Numbered from the stretch's first letter, positions 52,078 through 61,379 are shown. The stretch: DNA of 64,000 nt from Microvirga rosea (GCF_020595095.1 NZ_JAJDOP010000010.1:1-64000), one strand, 5' to 3'. Notes: generated by a model not told the origin, from the sequence alone. A program made the numbers and translations.

Positions 52078-53469
52078 ATGAACGCCCCCACACCTCGCAT
52101 AGAAAATCCCGTGATCAGGACCGCCGCCGACGCCGCAGCCTATGTGCGCAGTCGAGATCTCCCGTTCATCAAGATTGGTCTCGTCGATGTCGATGGCGTC
52201 ATGCGAGGCAAATACATGGCGCGGGACAAATTCGAGTCCGCGCTGGAGAAAGGCTTCGGTTTTTGTGACGTCGTCCTCGGCTGGGACTCGAACGACCAGC
52301 TCTACGACAATACGACACTGACCGGTTGGCATACCGCCTATCCGGATGCAACAGCCCGGATTCTGCCGGACACGATGCGGCTGATCCCGTTCGAGGACGA
52401 TTTGCCCTTCTTCCTCGCCGAGTTCGACGGCTACGCGGAGGCGGCGTGTCCTCGCGGTGTTCTGCGTCGTGTCCTCGACCGGGCCAAGGACATGGGCTTC
52501 GCCGTCTCGGCGGCGGCCGAGTTCGAGTTCTTCTTGTTCGAGGAGACGCCCCATTCCGTTCGGGAGAAGAGCTATCGGGGCCTGAAGAACATCACTCCTG
52601 GTTTCTTCGGCTACTCAGTGCTGCGTTCCGGCGTTCACGCAGATTTCTATCATGACCTCCTCGACATGGCGGGCAAGATGGATTTCGAGATCGAAGGGCT
52701 GCATACGGAAACGGGACCCGGCGTCCTGGAAGCTGCGATCCGCGTCGATGACGCCCTCCGGGCTGCCGACAAGGCGGCTCTGTTCAAAACCTTCACGAAA
52801 ATCCTGGCGCAGCGTCGTGGTTGGATGGCGACCTTCATGGCGAAGTGGTCACGGGATTGGCCAGGGCAGTCCGGCCATCTCCATACATCCCTGCGCGATC
52901 TGAAATCCGGCAAGGGCTCCTTCTATGATGCGGCGAAACCGCACAACATGTCGGATACCATGCGTTGGTTCGTGGGTGGTCAGCAGCAGCTGATGCCTGA
53001 GCTTCTGTCAATGGTCGCCTGTACGGTGAACAGCTATACGAGACTTATCCCCGGCTACTGGGCGCCGACGGACGCGGCCTGGGGCGTCGAAAATCGGACC
53101 ACCGCCCTTCGCGTCATTCCCGGTTCCGAGAAGTCGCAGCGCGTGGAATACCGGGTCGCGGCGGCCGATATCAATCCTTATATCGCCCTTGCGGCCGCCA
53201 TCGGTTCGGGACTCTGGGGGATCGAGAACAGAATCGAGCCGGGTGATCCCATTCAGGGCAACGCCTATGATGTGAAGCATCCGAAGAAGCGCGCCCTTCC
53301 TCGCTCGCTTGGAGAAGCGGCGGATCGCCTCAAGGGTTCGAGGCCCGCGCGGCAACTGTTCGGCGATACCTTTGTTGACCATTATGCGGCAACGCGCGAA
53401 TGGGAAGAGCGGGAAGCCAGAAAGGCAATCACGGACTGGCAGCTCGCCCGATATTTCGAAATCATCTAA
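52078..53469 (+). CDS. Glutamine synthetase-like gamma-glutamyl ligase
   Basis: The fold of glutamine synthetase is clear: DVDGVMRGKYMARDKFESAL near the start, SAAAEFEFFLFEE (metal/ATP Glu), VHADFYHDLLDMAGKMDFEI, LHTETGPGVLEAAIR, GQSGHLHTSL, RLIPGYWAPTDAAWGVENRT (Arg/ATP) and QRVEYRVAAADINPYIALAA. It is not classic GlnA: the C-terminal adenylylation Tyr loop is absent and the substrate region differs. The family also includes gamma-glutamyl ligases for polyamines, isopropylamine and ethanolamine. The neighbours (ethanolamine permease, aldehyde and alcohol dehydrogenases, amidohydrolase) favour an amino-alcohol. Confidence 0.87.
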   Translation: MNAPTPRIENPVIRTAADAAAYVRSRDLPFIKIGLVDVDGVMRGKYMARDKFESALEKGFGFCDVVLGWDSNDQLYDNTTLTGWHTAYPDATARILPDTMRLIPFEDDLPFFLAEFDGYAEAACPRGVLRRVLDRAKDMGFAVSAAAEFEFFLFEETPHSVREKSYRGLKNITPGFFGYSVLRSGVHADFYHDLLDMAGKMDFEIEGLHTETGPGVLEAAIRVDDALRAADKAALFKTFTKILAQRRGWMATFMAKWSRDWPGQSGHLHTSLRDLKSGKGSFYDAAKPHNMSDTMRWFVGGQQQLMPELLSMVACTVNSYTRLIPGYWAPTDAAWGVENRTTALRVIPGSEKSQRVEYRVAAADINPYIALAAAIGSGLWGIENRIEPGDPIQGNAYDVKHPKKRALPRSLGEAADRLKGSRPARQLFGDTFVDHYAATREWEEREARKAITDWQLARYFEII

Positions 53470-53479
53470 AAGTAAGATC

Positions 53480-54871
53480 ATGGCCGACACCGATATCGTT
53501 TGTATTTCACCCATCGACGGGCGTGAGCTGGTTCGCCGGCCCATCATGTCCGAAGCTGCGATCGCCGCCGCCGTTTCCGCGGCGCGCGAGGCCCAGCGGT
53601 CATGGCGTCACGTACCTCTCGCGGAGCGCTCCGCCGCGGTTCTCGCGATGCTGGATGCGCTCGTCGCCATGAATCAGGAGGTGGTGCCGGAACTGGCTCA
53701 GCAGATGGGCCGCCCGGTGCGCTACGGCGGCGAGTTCCGCGGAGTCGAGGAACGGGCCCGCTATATGGTCAAGATTGCCGAGGATAGCCTTCGGACCATA
53801 CCGGCGGATGATGAGAGGGCAGGGTTCCGTCGTATGATCAAGCGCGAGCCGGTGGGCCTCGTGCTGGTCATTGCTCCCTGGAATTATCCGTATCTTACGG
53901 CAATCAACACCATCGCGCCTGCTCTCATGGCCGGGAACGCGGTTCTGCTCAAGCACGCATCCCAGACCGTCCTGGCAGGGGAGCGTTTCCAGATGGCTGC
54001 GGAGCACGCCGGGCTGCCGCGCGGGTTGTTCCAGAATTTGCATCTCAGTCATGACCAGACGAGCCAGATTCTGCAGCAGGGCCTCGTCGATCACTGCAAT
54101 TTTACGGGTTCCGTCTCGGGCGGCCGTTCCATCGAGCGTGCAGCCGCTGGAAGCTTTACATCGCTGGGTCTCGAGCTTGGGGGGAAAGATCCCGCTTATG
54201 TGCGGGAGGACGCCAATCTCGACCATGCTGTCGAAAATCTTGTCGATGGGGCCTTTTTCAACTCCGGACAGTGCTGCTGCGGCATCGAGCGAATCTATGT
54301 GCATGAAAAGCACTATGACCGCTTCGTCGAAGGCGCTGTCGATCTGGTGAACAAGTACGTGCTCGGAAATCCGCTGGACGAGGCGACGACTCTTGGGCCG
54401 ATGGCCCACAGGCGCTTTGCCGATCTCGTGCGTCATCAGAATGCGGAAGCGGTCGCCAAAGGCGCAAAGGCGCATATCGACGCCGGCCGCTTTGCCGCGG
54501 ATGCGGGCAACAGCGCTTATCTCGCGCCACAGGTTCTGACCGGTGTCGATCATTCCATGAGCGTCATGCGCGAAGAAAGCTTCGGACCGACCGTGGGCAT
54601 CATGAAGGTGAGGGGGGATGAAGAAGCCATTCACCTCATGAATGACTCGCCTTACGGCCTCTCCGCTGCCATCTGGACCTCGGATGTCGAGGCGGCCGAA
54701 GCCATCGGTAACAAGCTTGAAACCGGCACGGTTTTCATGAACCGCTGCGACTATCTCGATCCGGCTCTCGCCTGGACCGGTGTGAAGGATACAGGCCGCG
54801 GCGCCAGCCTTTCCAGGCTCGCTTATGAGTCCCTCACCCGTCCCAAATCGTTCCATCTCCGTCACATCTGA
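53480..54871 (+). CDS. NAD(P)-dependent aldehyde dehydrogenase
   Basis: Aldehyde dehydrogenase with the NAD site VIAPWNYPYLTAINTIAPAL, FTGSVSGGRSIERAA, the catalytic Glu in LELGGKDPAYV and the catalytic Cys in FFNSGQCCCGIERIYV; the end reads RGASLSRLAYESLTRPKSFH. It oxidises an aldehyde to the acid. Given its neighbours, a gamma-glutamyl aldehyde made by the downstream alcohol dehydrogenase is a likely substrate. ATG 53480 follows the ligase stop by 10 bases; residues upstream in frame lie inside that gene. Length 463 residues. Confidence 0.92.
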   Translation: MADTDIVCISPIDGRELVRRPIMSEAAIAAAVSAAREAQRSWRHVPLAERSAAVLAMLDALVAMNQEVVPELAQQMGRPVRYGGEFRGVEERARYMVKIAEDSLRTIPADDERAGFRRMIKREPVGLVLVIAPWNYPYLTAINTIAPALMAGNAVLLKHASQTVLAGERFQMAAEHAGLPRGLFQNLHLSHDQTSQILQQGLVDHCNFTGSVSGGRSIERAAAGSFTSLGLELGGKDPAYVREDANLDHAVENLVDGAFFNSGQCCCGIERIYVHEKHYDRFVEGAVDLVNKYVLGNPLDEATTLGPMAHRRFADLVRHQNAEAVAKGAKAHIDAGRFAADAGNSAYLAPQVLTGVDHSMSVMREESFGPTVGIMKVRGDEEAIHLMNDSPYGLSAAIWTSDVEAAEAIGNKLETGTVFMNRCDYLDPALAWTGVKDTGRGASLSRLAYESLTRPKSFHLRHI

Positions 54872-54882
54872 GCATCACTGAC

Positions 54883-56046
54883 ATGACCGCTTCTCCCCGC
54901 TCCAACTGGAACTATCCGACGGCGATCCGCTTCGGCGCCGGTCGCATTGCCGAATTAGCGGAGGCCTGCGAATCAGTCGGAATGACGGCGCCTCTCATCG
55001 TTACGGATCCGTTCCTGGCAACGCAGCCGATGACGAAGGATGCGCTCGAAGCCCTGAAGGCCGCAGGCCTCAAGGCTGCGATCTTCTCCGAGATCAAGCC
55101 CAATCCGGTCGAGACCAACGTTTACAAAGGTCTCGAGGCTATGAAGGCAGGAGGTCACGATGGTGTCGTGGCCTTTGGTGGCGGCTCGGCCCTCGATGCC
55201 GGCAAGGTGATTGCCTTCATGAAGGGCCAAACGCGCCCCATGTGGGATTTCGAGGATATCGGCGATTGGTGGACCCGAGCCGATCCAAACGGAATTGCGC
55301 CCATCATTGCCGTTCCGACGACCGCGGGCACCGGCTCCGAAGTCGGACGTGCGGGCGTGATCACGCAGGAGGCGACGCATACCAAGAAGGTGATCTTCCA
55401 CCCGTTGATGATGCCGAGGATCACGATTTGCGACCCGGAGCTGACGGTCGGCATGCCGCCTCACATCACCGCCGGAACAGGCCTTGATGCCTTGGCTCAT
55501 TGCATCGAAGCCTATTGTGCTCCCGGCTACCATCCCATGGCGGACGGGATCGCCGTCGAGGGTATCCGCCTCGTGAAGGAATATCTCCCGCGCGCTTACA
55601 AGGATGGAAAGGACATCGAGGCACGCGCCAACATGATGTCCGCTGCCGCCATGGGGGCGACAGCTTTCCAAAAGGGCTTGGGCGCCATTCACGCCTTATC
55701 CCATCCGGCGGGAGCTCTTTACGATACGCATCACGGACTGACCAATGCGGTCTTCATGCCGTATGTGCTTGTCTATAATCGCGCGGCGATCGAGGAGAGA
55801 ATTGCGCGCCTTGCCGCCTATATTGGGCTCGAGCCGAGTTTCCAGGCGTTCCTGGACTGGGTTATCCAGCTGCGAAAGGACCTTGGTGTGCCTCACACCC
55901 TCGACGGTCTGAAGATCGACAATGCGCGGTTCGACGAAATGGCCGCCATGGCGCCTGAAGATCCGACGGCAGGCGGGAACCCGGTTCCGATCACCAAAGA
56001 AAGCGCACGCAGGCTTTATGAGGATGCGTTGGCGGGTGTCATCTAA
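54883..56046 (+). CDS. Iron-containing alcohol dehydrogenase
   Basis: Group III metal-dependent alcohol dehydrogenase: GGGSALDAGK (NAD-binding), AVPTTAGTGSEVG, the metal His in LDALAHCIEAY, and GAIHALSHPAGALYDTHHG. It interconverts a primary alcohol and the aldehyde with NAD and usually Fe2+. It lies 11 bases after the aldehyde dehydrogenase gene, so the two probably act in sequence on the hydroxyl group of a gamma-glutamyl amino-alcohol. Length 387 residues, typical. Strong hairpins follow. Confidence 0.92.
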   Translation: MTASPRSNWNYPTAIRFGAGRIAELAEACESVGMTAPLIVTDPFLATQPMTKDALEALKAAGLKAAIFSEIKPNPVETNVYKGLEAMKAGGHDGVVAFGGGSALDAGKVIAFMKGQTRPMWDFEDIGDWWTRADPNGIAPIIAVPTTAGTGSEVGRAGVITQEATHTKKVIFHPLMMPRITICDPELTVGMPPHITAGTGLDALAHCIEAYCAPGYHPMADGIAVEGIRLVKEYLPRAYKDGKDIEARANMMSAAAMGATAFQKGLGAIHALSHPAGALYDTHHGLTNAVFMPYVLVYNRAAIEERIARLAAYIGLEPSFQAFLDWVIQLRKDLGVPHTLDGLKIDNARFDEMAAMAPEDPTAGGNPVPITKESARRLYEDALAGVI

Positions 56047-56060
56047 AGCACATGACAGCA

Positions 56061-56088
56061 GCTTGAAAGACCTCGTCAGCTTTCAAGC
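56061..56088 (+). terminator. Hairpin after the alcohol dehydrogenase gene
   Basis: GCTTGAAAG (56061-56069) and CTTTCAAGC (56080-56088) pair perfectly over nine bases with a 10-base loop, 14 bases after the stop. There is no T run on the plus strand immediately after. Confidence 0.55.
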
Positions 56089-56135
56089 GTAGCGCTTGTT
56101 CTGTCATCAAGCATGCGCTCAAAGAAGAGATAGGA

Positions 56136-56167
56136 AAGGCGGGAGAGAGGATCTCTTCTTCCGCCTT
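56136..56167. terminator. Bidirectional terminator between convergent genes
   Basis: AAGGCGG (56136-56142) pairs with CCGCCTT (56161-56167), and the inner GAGAGA/TCTCTTC bases extend the stem. It is located between the alcohol dehydrogenase (plus) and the FMN reductase (minus), where a two-way terminator is expected. Confidence 0.7.
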
Positions 56168-56173
56168 GTAAGA

Positions 56174-56743
56174 TCAAGAGCGCATTGACTTGAGTGCCTG
56201 TGCCCAACGGTGGAGTTCATCAAGCATCGGCTTTACCGACGCCTTGACCAGATCGTTGGGCTGGAAGTTCTTTTTGTCCGCATCCAGAAGCTGAGCCACG
56301 CTCGGAATTGGGACCCCTTCCGTCATAGGCATCACCTTTACCGTCGTGAGAATTTGCTTGGCAATCTGAGCCGCACGGAGGCCGCCCGAAACACCGCCGT
56401 AGCTGACCAAGCCTGCCGGTTTGTAATTCCACTCGGCATAAACATAGTTGAGGGCGTTGAAGAAGGCCGGAGGCGGATTGAAGTTGTATTCAGGTGTCAC
56501 GAATACATAGGCATCGGCTGCAGCAACGCTGGCGCTCCAGGCCTTGGTATGATCATGCCGGTATCTGCGCAGTATAGGGTGCTCGGGTTCATCGTAAAGC
56601 GGCAAGTTTAGCTCGGCGAGGTCGATGAGGGTCGACTGGAATTGACCGTGTTTCCCAACTTCCTCGTGAAACCATCGAGCCACGGCCGGACCGACGCGGC
56701 CGGGGCGGGTGCTGCAGATGATCGTGTTGAGCTTCAGCGACAT
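56174..56743 (-). CDS. NADPH-dependent FMN reductase (flavodoxin-like)
   Basis: The flavodoxin-like reductase motifs are visible: ICSTRPGRVGPAVARWF (phosphate loop), VTPEYNFNPPPAFFNALNYV and a Gly-rich SYGGVSGGLRAAQ loop. It reduces FMN or quinones with NAD(P)H. The gene is divergent from the HxlR regulator, and a perfect dyad sits between them, the usual layout of a redox- or aldehyde-responsive HxlR system. Length 189 residues, normal. Confidence 0.9.
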   Translation of the reverse strand: MSLKLNTIICSTRPGRVGPAVARWFHEEVGKHGQFQSTLIDLAELNLPLYDEPEHPILRRYRHDHTKAWSASVAAADAYVFVTPEYNFNPPPAFFNALNYVYAEWNYKPAGLVSYGGVSGGLRAAQIAKQILTTVKVMPMTEGVPIPSVAQLLDADKKNFQPNDLVKASVKPMLDELHRWAQALKSMRS

Positions 56744-56764
56744 AGGGACTCCTAGATTGTCATG

Positions 56765-56787
56765 AGAACCTATCCTATGTAGGTTCT
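56765..56787. promoter_or_regulatory. Perfect palindrome, candidate HxlR operator
   Basis: AGAACCTA (56765-56772) and TAGGTTCT (56780-56787) are perfect inverted copies seven bases apart in the divergent region between the FMN reductase and HxlR genes. Size and position fit an HxlR-family operator that would control both genes. Confidence 0.6.
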
Positions 56788-56845
56788 GTTTTGTAACCGA
56801 GGCTCTTTAAGGAACTTTTCAGCCGCGCCGCAAGGAGGCACTTTT

Positions 56846-57256
56846 ATGACACCCAGTCACATCCATGTGCCCACCGGCTGTTGCCGGACTGTCACTGAGA
56901 TTCTGTCTCGTGTTGGCGATAAGTGGAGCGTCCAGGTCGTCGTCCAGCTCGGCGCAGGGCCGAAGCGCTTCAACGAGCTGCGGCGTATCGTCAGCGGCAT
57001 TTCTCAGCGTATGCTGACCCTGACGTTACGGGGCCTGGAACGGGATGGGCTTGTTCAACGGACGATCTATCCGACAATTCCGCCCAAGGTGGAATACCGC
57101 CTGACCGAGCTTGGAGCTTCGTTGCTTGAAACGGTACGCGCTCTCGGCGACTGGGCCATCCAAAACCGGGATCAAATTCTCGAGGCGCGGCAGCGATTTG
57201 ACGAAACCGGCGGACAGGGCACAGAAACGTTCTTCAATTCATCCGATGCCGCTTGA
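56846..57256 (+). CDS. HxlR family transcriptional regulator
   Basis: Winged-helix HxlR domain: EILSRVGDKWSVQVVVQLGA, RFNELRRIVSGISQRMLTLT and LRGLERDGLVQRTIYPTIPP. The cysteine CCRTVTEI near residues 15-16 corresponds to the conserved sensing Cys of redox-type HxlR proteins. It probably represses or activates the divergent FMN reductase in response to quinones, aldehydes or disulfide stress. GGAGG lies 7-11 bases before ATG 56846. Confidence 0.92.
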   Translation: MTPSHIHVPTGCCRTVTEILSRVGDKWSVQVVVQLGAGPKRFNELRRIVSGISQRMLTLTLRGLERDGLVQRTIYPTIPPKVEYRLTELGASLLETVRALGDWAIQNRDQILEARQRFDETGGQGTETFFNSSDAA

Positions 57257-57263
57257 GCCGCGA

Positions 57264-57923
57264 TCAGGACCGGGCCTTGTCGTTCAGGACCTCCCAAAGG
57301 GCAGGATCGTGAAAATCGGCAATCGTGCGGTCCGCGCCAACGGCCTGCATATCTTCAGCCGTAAGACCTGTCAGCATGCCGAAGGAAAACAGACCAGCGC
57401 CTTTGGCCGCCTTCATGCCCGAGGGTGAGTCTTCGAAGGCGACGGCCTCGTCTGCCTGGATCCCCAGCCTTTCCAGAGCCGTGAGATAGGGCAGTGGATC
57501 CGGTTTTCCGCGAACGACGTCCTCGATCGTCACTGTGACGGCGAAGCGTTGAGCGACGCCGATGATATCCAGCATATGGGTCGCATTGAGGATCGGAGCG
57601 TTGGTGACGAGAGCAACGCGAATGGCTCGATCGTCAGCCCAATCCAGAAGTTCGGCCAACCCGTCGAGCGGTTTGAGGTCGGTTGCGAGCCGCCGAAAAG
57701 CCGCCTCTTTCTGGCGGGCGAATTCCTCGTGCTCGCTAACCGTGTGGTTGGGAAGCAGGGTCGCGAAGATGGATTCGTTGGTGTGGCCGATGATGGAGTT
57801 CCGGAAGAGAACGTCGTCGATCACGATCCCCTCGGGCCCGAGAATTTCCGCAAAAGCCCGGAGATGAACCGGATCGCTGTGGACGAGAGTGCCGTCCATG
57901 TCGAAAATCAATGCCTTGAGCAT
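57264..57923 (-). CDS. HAD family phosphatase, beta-phosphoglucomutase-like
   Basis: HAD superfamily subfamily IA: LIFDMDGTLVHSDPVH (motif I nucleophile and acid), a cap domain of about 70 residues, VALVTNAP (motif II), then GKPDPLPYLTAL (motif III Lys) and AFEDSPSGMKAAKGA (motif IV Asp). It removes phosphate from a small phosphorylated metabolite; the substrate cannot be read. ATG 57923 gives MLKALIFDMDG; a codon at 57932 is also possible. Convergent with HxlR. Confidence 0.9.
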   Translation of the reverse strand: MLKALIFDMDGTLVHSDPVHLRAFAEILGPEGIVIDDVLFRNSIIGHTNESIFATLLPNHTVSEHEEFARQKEAAFRRLATDLKPLDGLAELLDWADDRAIRVALVTNAPILNATHMLDIIGVAQRFAVTVTIEDVVRGKPDPLPYLTALERLGIQADEAVAFEDSPSGMKAAKGAGLFSFGMLTGLTAEDMQAVGADRTIADFHDPALWEVLNDKARS

Positions 57924-58068
57924 AGAACCCATCGTGTCGCTGAAACCTCATCCGGCACAAGGCCGGAATGGAGCAGCCTTACAGCCAAACCGGGTCACGA
58001 TAAACCGGTGATAGGCACTTTGTCGCAATTCATCGGTCAAGCCGGTTATGATGAGCCGACTTGCCCCG

Positions 58069-59193
58069 TCAAGCGCCTGGGATGAGGGCTACTCCACGCT
58101 GTGGGGCGAAAGAGACGGAGACTGCCGTCCCGGGCGGGATCGGCTCCTTGCGGCCGTATTGAACGACAAACAGGCTGCCGACCGGGCTTTCGAGATCATA
58201 TTCGATCTGCGTTCCGAGATAGGATGCCTTTTTGACGGTACCGGTTATTCCGCCGCTCGGCGTAGGTCCTTCCTCAAGGAAAATCGCATCGGGCCGGACG
58301 GCAAGCTTGACCGGACCGGCATTTGCGTTGCGATGAGGCAGGGTCAGGATCGCTCCGCCGATTCGGACCCGTGCGTTCGGCCCTTCTCTGTCGAGCAGGA
58401 TTCCTTCCAGAATATTGGCATCGCCGATGAAATCCGCCACGAAAAGATCAGCCGGTTCTTCGTACAGCTCCCGCGGTGTGCCGGTTTGCGCGATGCGCGC
58501 ATTCGACATCACGATGATACGGTCCGAGACCGCCAGGGCCTCTTCCTGATCGTGGGTCACGTAGGCGACGGTCAGGTTCAGGCTCTGCTGCAATTCCCGA
58601 ATATCCTCGCGGACGCGTCGCCGCAGCTTGGCGTCCAGATTCGAGAGCGGCTCGTCGAAAAGAAGAACCTGGGGCTCCAGCACGAGCGCGCGCGCGACGG
58701 CGACACGTTGCTGCTGGCCTCCTGACAGCTCCGACGGGCTGCGTTTTTCCAAACCGGAAAGTCCGACGAGAGAGAGCTTTTCCATGGCCATGGCCTGAGC
58801 ATCTCTTTTCGGGACACCTTGAACACTCGGCCCATATGCAACGTTCTCGAGAACGGACATATGCGGGAAGAGCGCATAGGACTGGAACACCATGCTCACG
58901 TCACGATCCGCCGCCGAGAGATTCGTCACATCCCGGTCGCCGATCAGAATCTGACCTTCGCTGGCCATCTCGAGGCCCGCAATCATGCGCAGCGTTGTCG
59001 TCTTCCCGCAGCCGGAGGGGCCCAGCAATGTCACGAGCTGGCCGGGGGCTATGTTGAACGATACGTCGTCGACGGCGGTCACCCGACCATAACGCTTCGT
59101 CACGTTACGGAATTCGACCGACGCTGCCACCTTTCTGGAGGTCTTGGATGCTCCCGTGAGAGCAAGCGAGGATACTGCGGACATCTGGTTCAT
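58069..59193 (-). CDS. ABC transporter ATP-binding protein (PotA/FbpC-like)
   Basis: The ATPase has Walker A GPSGCGKTTTL, signature LSGGQQQRVAVARALVLEPQ, Walker B LLFDEPLSNLD and H-loop VTHDQEEA. A C-terminal regulatory TOBE-type domain of about 120 residues follows (FIGDANILEGILLDREGPNA). The group energises uptake of iron, polyamines, phosphonates or similar solutes. It overlaps the permease stop by ATGA, placing it third in the operon with the binding protein and permease. Confidence 0.92.
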   Translation of the reverse strand: MNQMSAVSSLALTGASKTSRKVAASVEFRNVTKRYGRVTAVDDVSFNIAPGQLVTLLGPSGCGKTTTLRMIAGLEMASEGQILIGDRDVTNLSAADRDVSMVFQSYALFPHMSVLENVAYGPSVQGVPKRDAQAMAMEKLSLVGLSGLEKRSPSELSGGQQQRVAVARALVLEPQVLLFDEPLSNLDAKLRRRVREDIRELQQSLNLTVAYVTHDQEEALAVSDRIIVMSNARIAQTGTPRELYEEPADLFVADFIGDANILEGILLDREGPNARVRIGGAILTLPHRNANAGPVKLAVRPDAIFLEEGPTPSGGITGTVKKASYLGTQIEYDLESPVGSLFVVQYGRKEPIPPGTAVSVSFAPQRGVALIPGA

Positions 59194-61379
59194 GGGGTGG
59201 CCTGAACGGCAAGAGGGGCTGTACTGGCGGTGGCGCTGCGGCGTCCCAGCCTGCGTTCACCGACGGCAAACTGGATCGCGACGATCGCGAGGAGCATGAC
59301 GACGATGAGAACCGTCGAATATGCAATGGCAAGTCCAAATTCGCCCGCCTCGACCCGGCCGACGATGTAGGTGGTCGCCATATTGTATTCTGCCGTCACG
59401 AGGAAGATGACGGCGCTGACGGCCGTCATGGCGCGAACGAAGGAATAAACCAGGGAGGCCACGATCGCAGGCCGCAGAAGCGGCAGGACGATCCGACGCA
59501 TGGTCGTGAACGAGCGGGCGCCGAGTGTCAGGGACGCCTCATCCAGGCTCTTGTCGATTTGGCTCAGCGTGGCAATCCCGGATCGGACGCCGACCGGCAT
59601 GTTGCGGAACACAAAGCACATGACGAGAATGAAGCCGGTTCCGGTGATTTCGATGGGTGGCACGTTGAACGCCAGAATATACGATACGCCGACGACGGTT
59701 CCCGGAATTGCGAAACTCAGGAGAGTCCCGAATTCAAAGGCGCGCTGCCCTGAAAATCGCTGTCGTGTCAGAAGATAAGCCGTCAGAAGACCGATGGCCG
59801 CAGTCAGCGGGGCGGAGAGCGCCGCGACTTTGACGGTGGCAAAGAACGAGTTCCAGGCGGAGCCGGAGAAGTAGAGGCCCCATTCGGCCCTCTCCACCCT
59901 GAAGGCCGTCAGGAAGTGATCGAGGGTCGGCGTGTAATCGCGTCCCATCGAGCGCACGAAGCCGCCGACCAGAATGATGGCATAGATTACGATCGTGAAG
60001 AGCGCCCACGGAATCGCCGTCAGATAGGATGCGAGCGCGACGCGGCGAGGCAACGGCAGCGGAATGCCCGCATCGCCCTTGCCGGTCACCGTCGTGTAGA
60101 CCTTCTTGCCGAGCCAGGCATGCTGGAGCCAGAATGCCCCAAGGGTGAAGCCGAGCAGAATGATGGACAAGACGGCCGCTCGGCCCTGGTCCTGCTGGGC
60201 TCCCACCACGGCAAAGAATATCTTTGTCGAGAGAACCTCGTAATTACCCCCCAGCACGAGAGGGTTGCCGAAGTCGGCAAGGCTTTCCACGAAGCCGAGC
60301 AGAAACGCGTTGGCGAGCCCCGGACGCATGAGCGGCAGGGTCACGGTCACAAACGTGGTCCAGCTTTTCGCGCGCAGCGTCTGGGAGGCCTCCTCCAGAG
60401 TCGGGCTGATCCCTTGAACGACCCCGATCAGCACGAGGAAGGCAATCGGCGTGAAGGCCAGGAGCTGTGAGATGAAGACGCCCGGAAGGCCATAGATCCA
60501 GCGTGAACGGGGAATTCCGAACCACTCATACAGAATGGCGGAAAGCGCGCCTGATCGCCCGAAAAGGAGGATCAGGGCAAGGCCGATCACAAAGGGAGGC
60601 GTGATGATCGGCAGAACGCTCATGACTCGCAGGAGCTTTTTGAACCGGAAGGTCGTTCGCGTGGCGATCAGTGCGAAGGCGAGTCCAAGAGCCGTTGTGC
60701 CGAACGCCACCAGAATGCCGAGGAAAAGCGTGTTCCAGGCAACGCCGCAGCGAAGGTCGCCGGTGAGGCAATCGAGGCCCCAAATCGAGCGATCCGTGAA
60801 TTTCGCGATGAAAAGGCTTGGGGCAAAATTACCCCTGTCGTCTCCGAACGCGCTCGCCAGAATGGTGGAAACGGGAAAGAAAACGAAAACGATGATCAGG
60901 GCGACAACGACGCCGATGGACGAAGTGACAAAGGTGTCGCCCCGGCACCATCCGCGCGCCGCGAGCCCGTGGCACAGCAGGATCAGGAACGATGCTGCGG
61001 TCAAGGCCGCACCATAGCCCATTCCGGCCTGGCGAGGACCCGGCTCTCCGAAAAAAGCCTTGAGGCCGTCCAGAGTCCATCCGTTCAGGCCGATTGAAAA
61101 ACCCTGGATCAGGATCAACAACAGGCCGAGGATGCCTGCCCCGGTCAGCCACCTCGCCAGGAGCGCCCCGTCAGGGCGCAGCGCAGGCCGGAGGAGCATG
61201 AGGAGGGGCAGAAGGATCGGGAGGAGCCACCAGGCTCCCTTCAAGCCGAGCACGAGCCCGGATCTGCCGATCACGAACTCACTCAATGTCGGTGCCACTG
61301 CCCGATCGAAGCCGTACCAAGGCAGAACCGCGTATCCGATCCAGCCCAGGACAATCCAGCCAAGGGTTGCCCGCGACAT
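59190..61379 (-). CDS. ABC transporter permease, fused two-domain FbpB type
   Basis: A large permease with about twelve spans made of two homologous halves, each with an EAA-type loop contacting the ATPase: EEASQTLRAKSWTTFVTVTL in the first half and LDEASLTLGARSFTTMRRIV in the second. Fe3+ and 2-aminoethylphosphonate importers have this fused form. ATG 61379 is preferred because GAGG lies six bases upstream; ATG 61385 and an upstream codon at 61433 are alternatives. It is coupled to the ATPase gene by ATGA. Confidence 0.88.
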   Translation of the reverse strand: MSRATLGWIVLGWIGYAVLPWYGFDRAVAPTLSEFVIGRSGLVLGLKGAWWLLPILLPLLMLLRPALRPDGALLARWLTGAGILGLLLILIQGFSIGLNGWTLDGLKAFFGEPGPRQAGMGYGAALTAASFLILLCHGLAARGWCRGDTFVTSSIGVVVALIIVFVFFPVSTILASAFGDDRGNFAPSLFIAKFTDRSIWGLDCLTGDLRCGVAWNTLFLGILVAFGTTALGLAFALIATRTTFRFKKLLRVMSVLPIITPPFVIGLALILLFGRSGALSAILYEWFGIPRSRWIYGLPGVFISQLLAFTPIAFLVLIGVVQGISPTLEEASQTLRAKSWTTFVTVTLPLMRPGLANAFLLGFVESLADFGNPLVLGGNYEVLSTKIFFAVVGAQQDQGRAAVLSIILLGFTLGAFWLQHAWLGKKVYTTVTGKGDAGIPLPLPRRVALASYLTAIPWALFTIVIYAIILVGGFVRSMGRDYTPTLDHFLTAFRVERAEWGLYFSGSAWNSFFATVKVAALSAPLTAAIGLLTAYLLTRQRFSGQRAFEFGTLLSFAIPGTVVGVSYILAFNVPPIEITGTGFILVMCFVFRNMPVGVRSGIATLSQIDKSLDEASLTLGARSFTTMRRIVLPLLRPAIVASLVYSFVRAMTAVSAVIFLVTAEYNMATTYIVGRVEAGEFGLAIAYSTVLIVVMLLAIVAIQFAVGERRLGRRSATASTAPLAVQATP

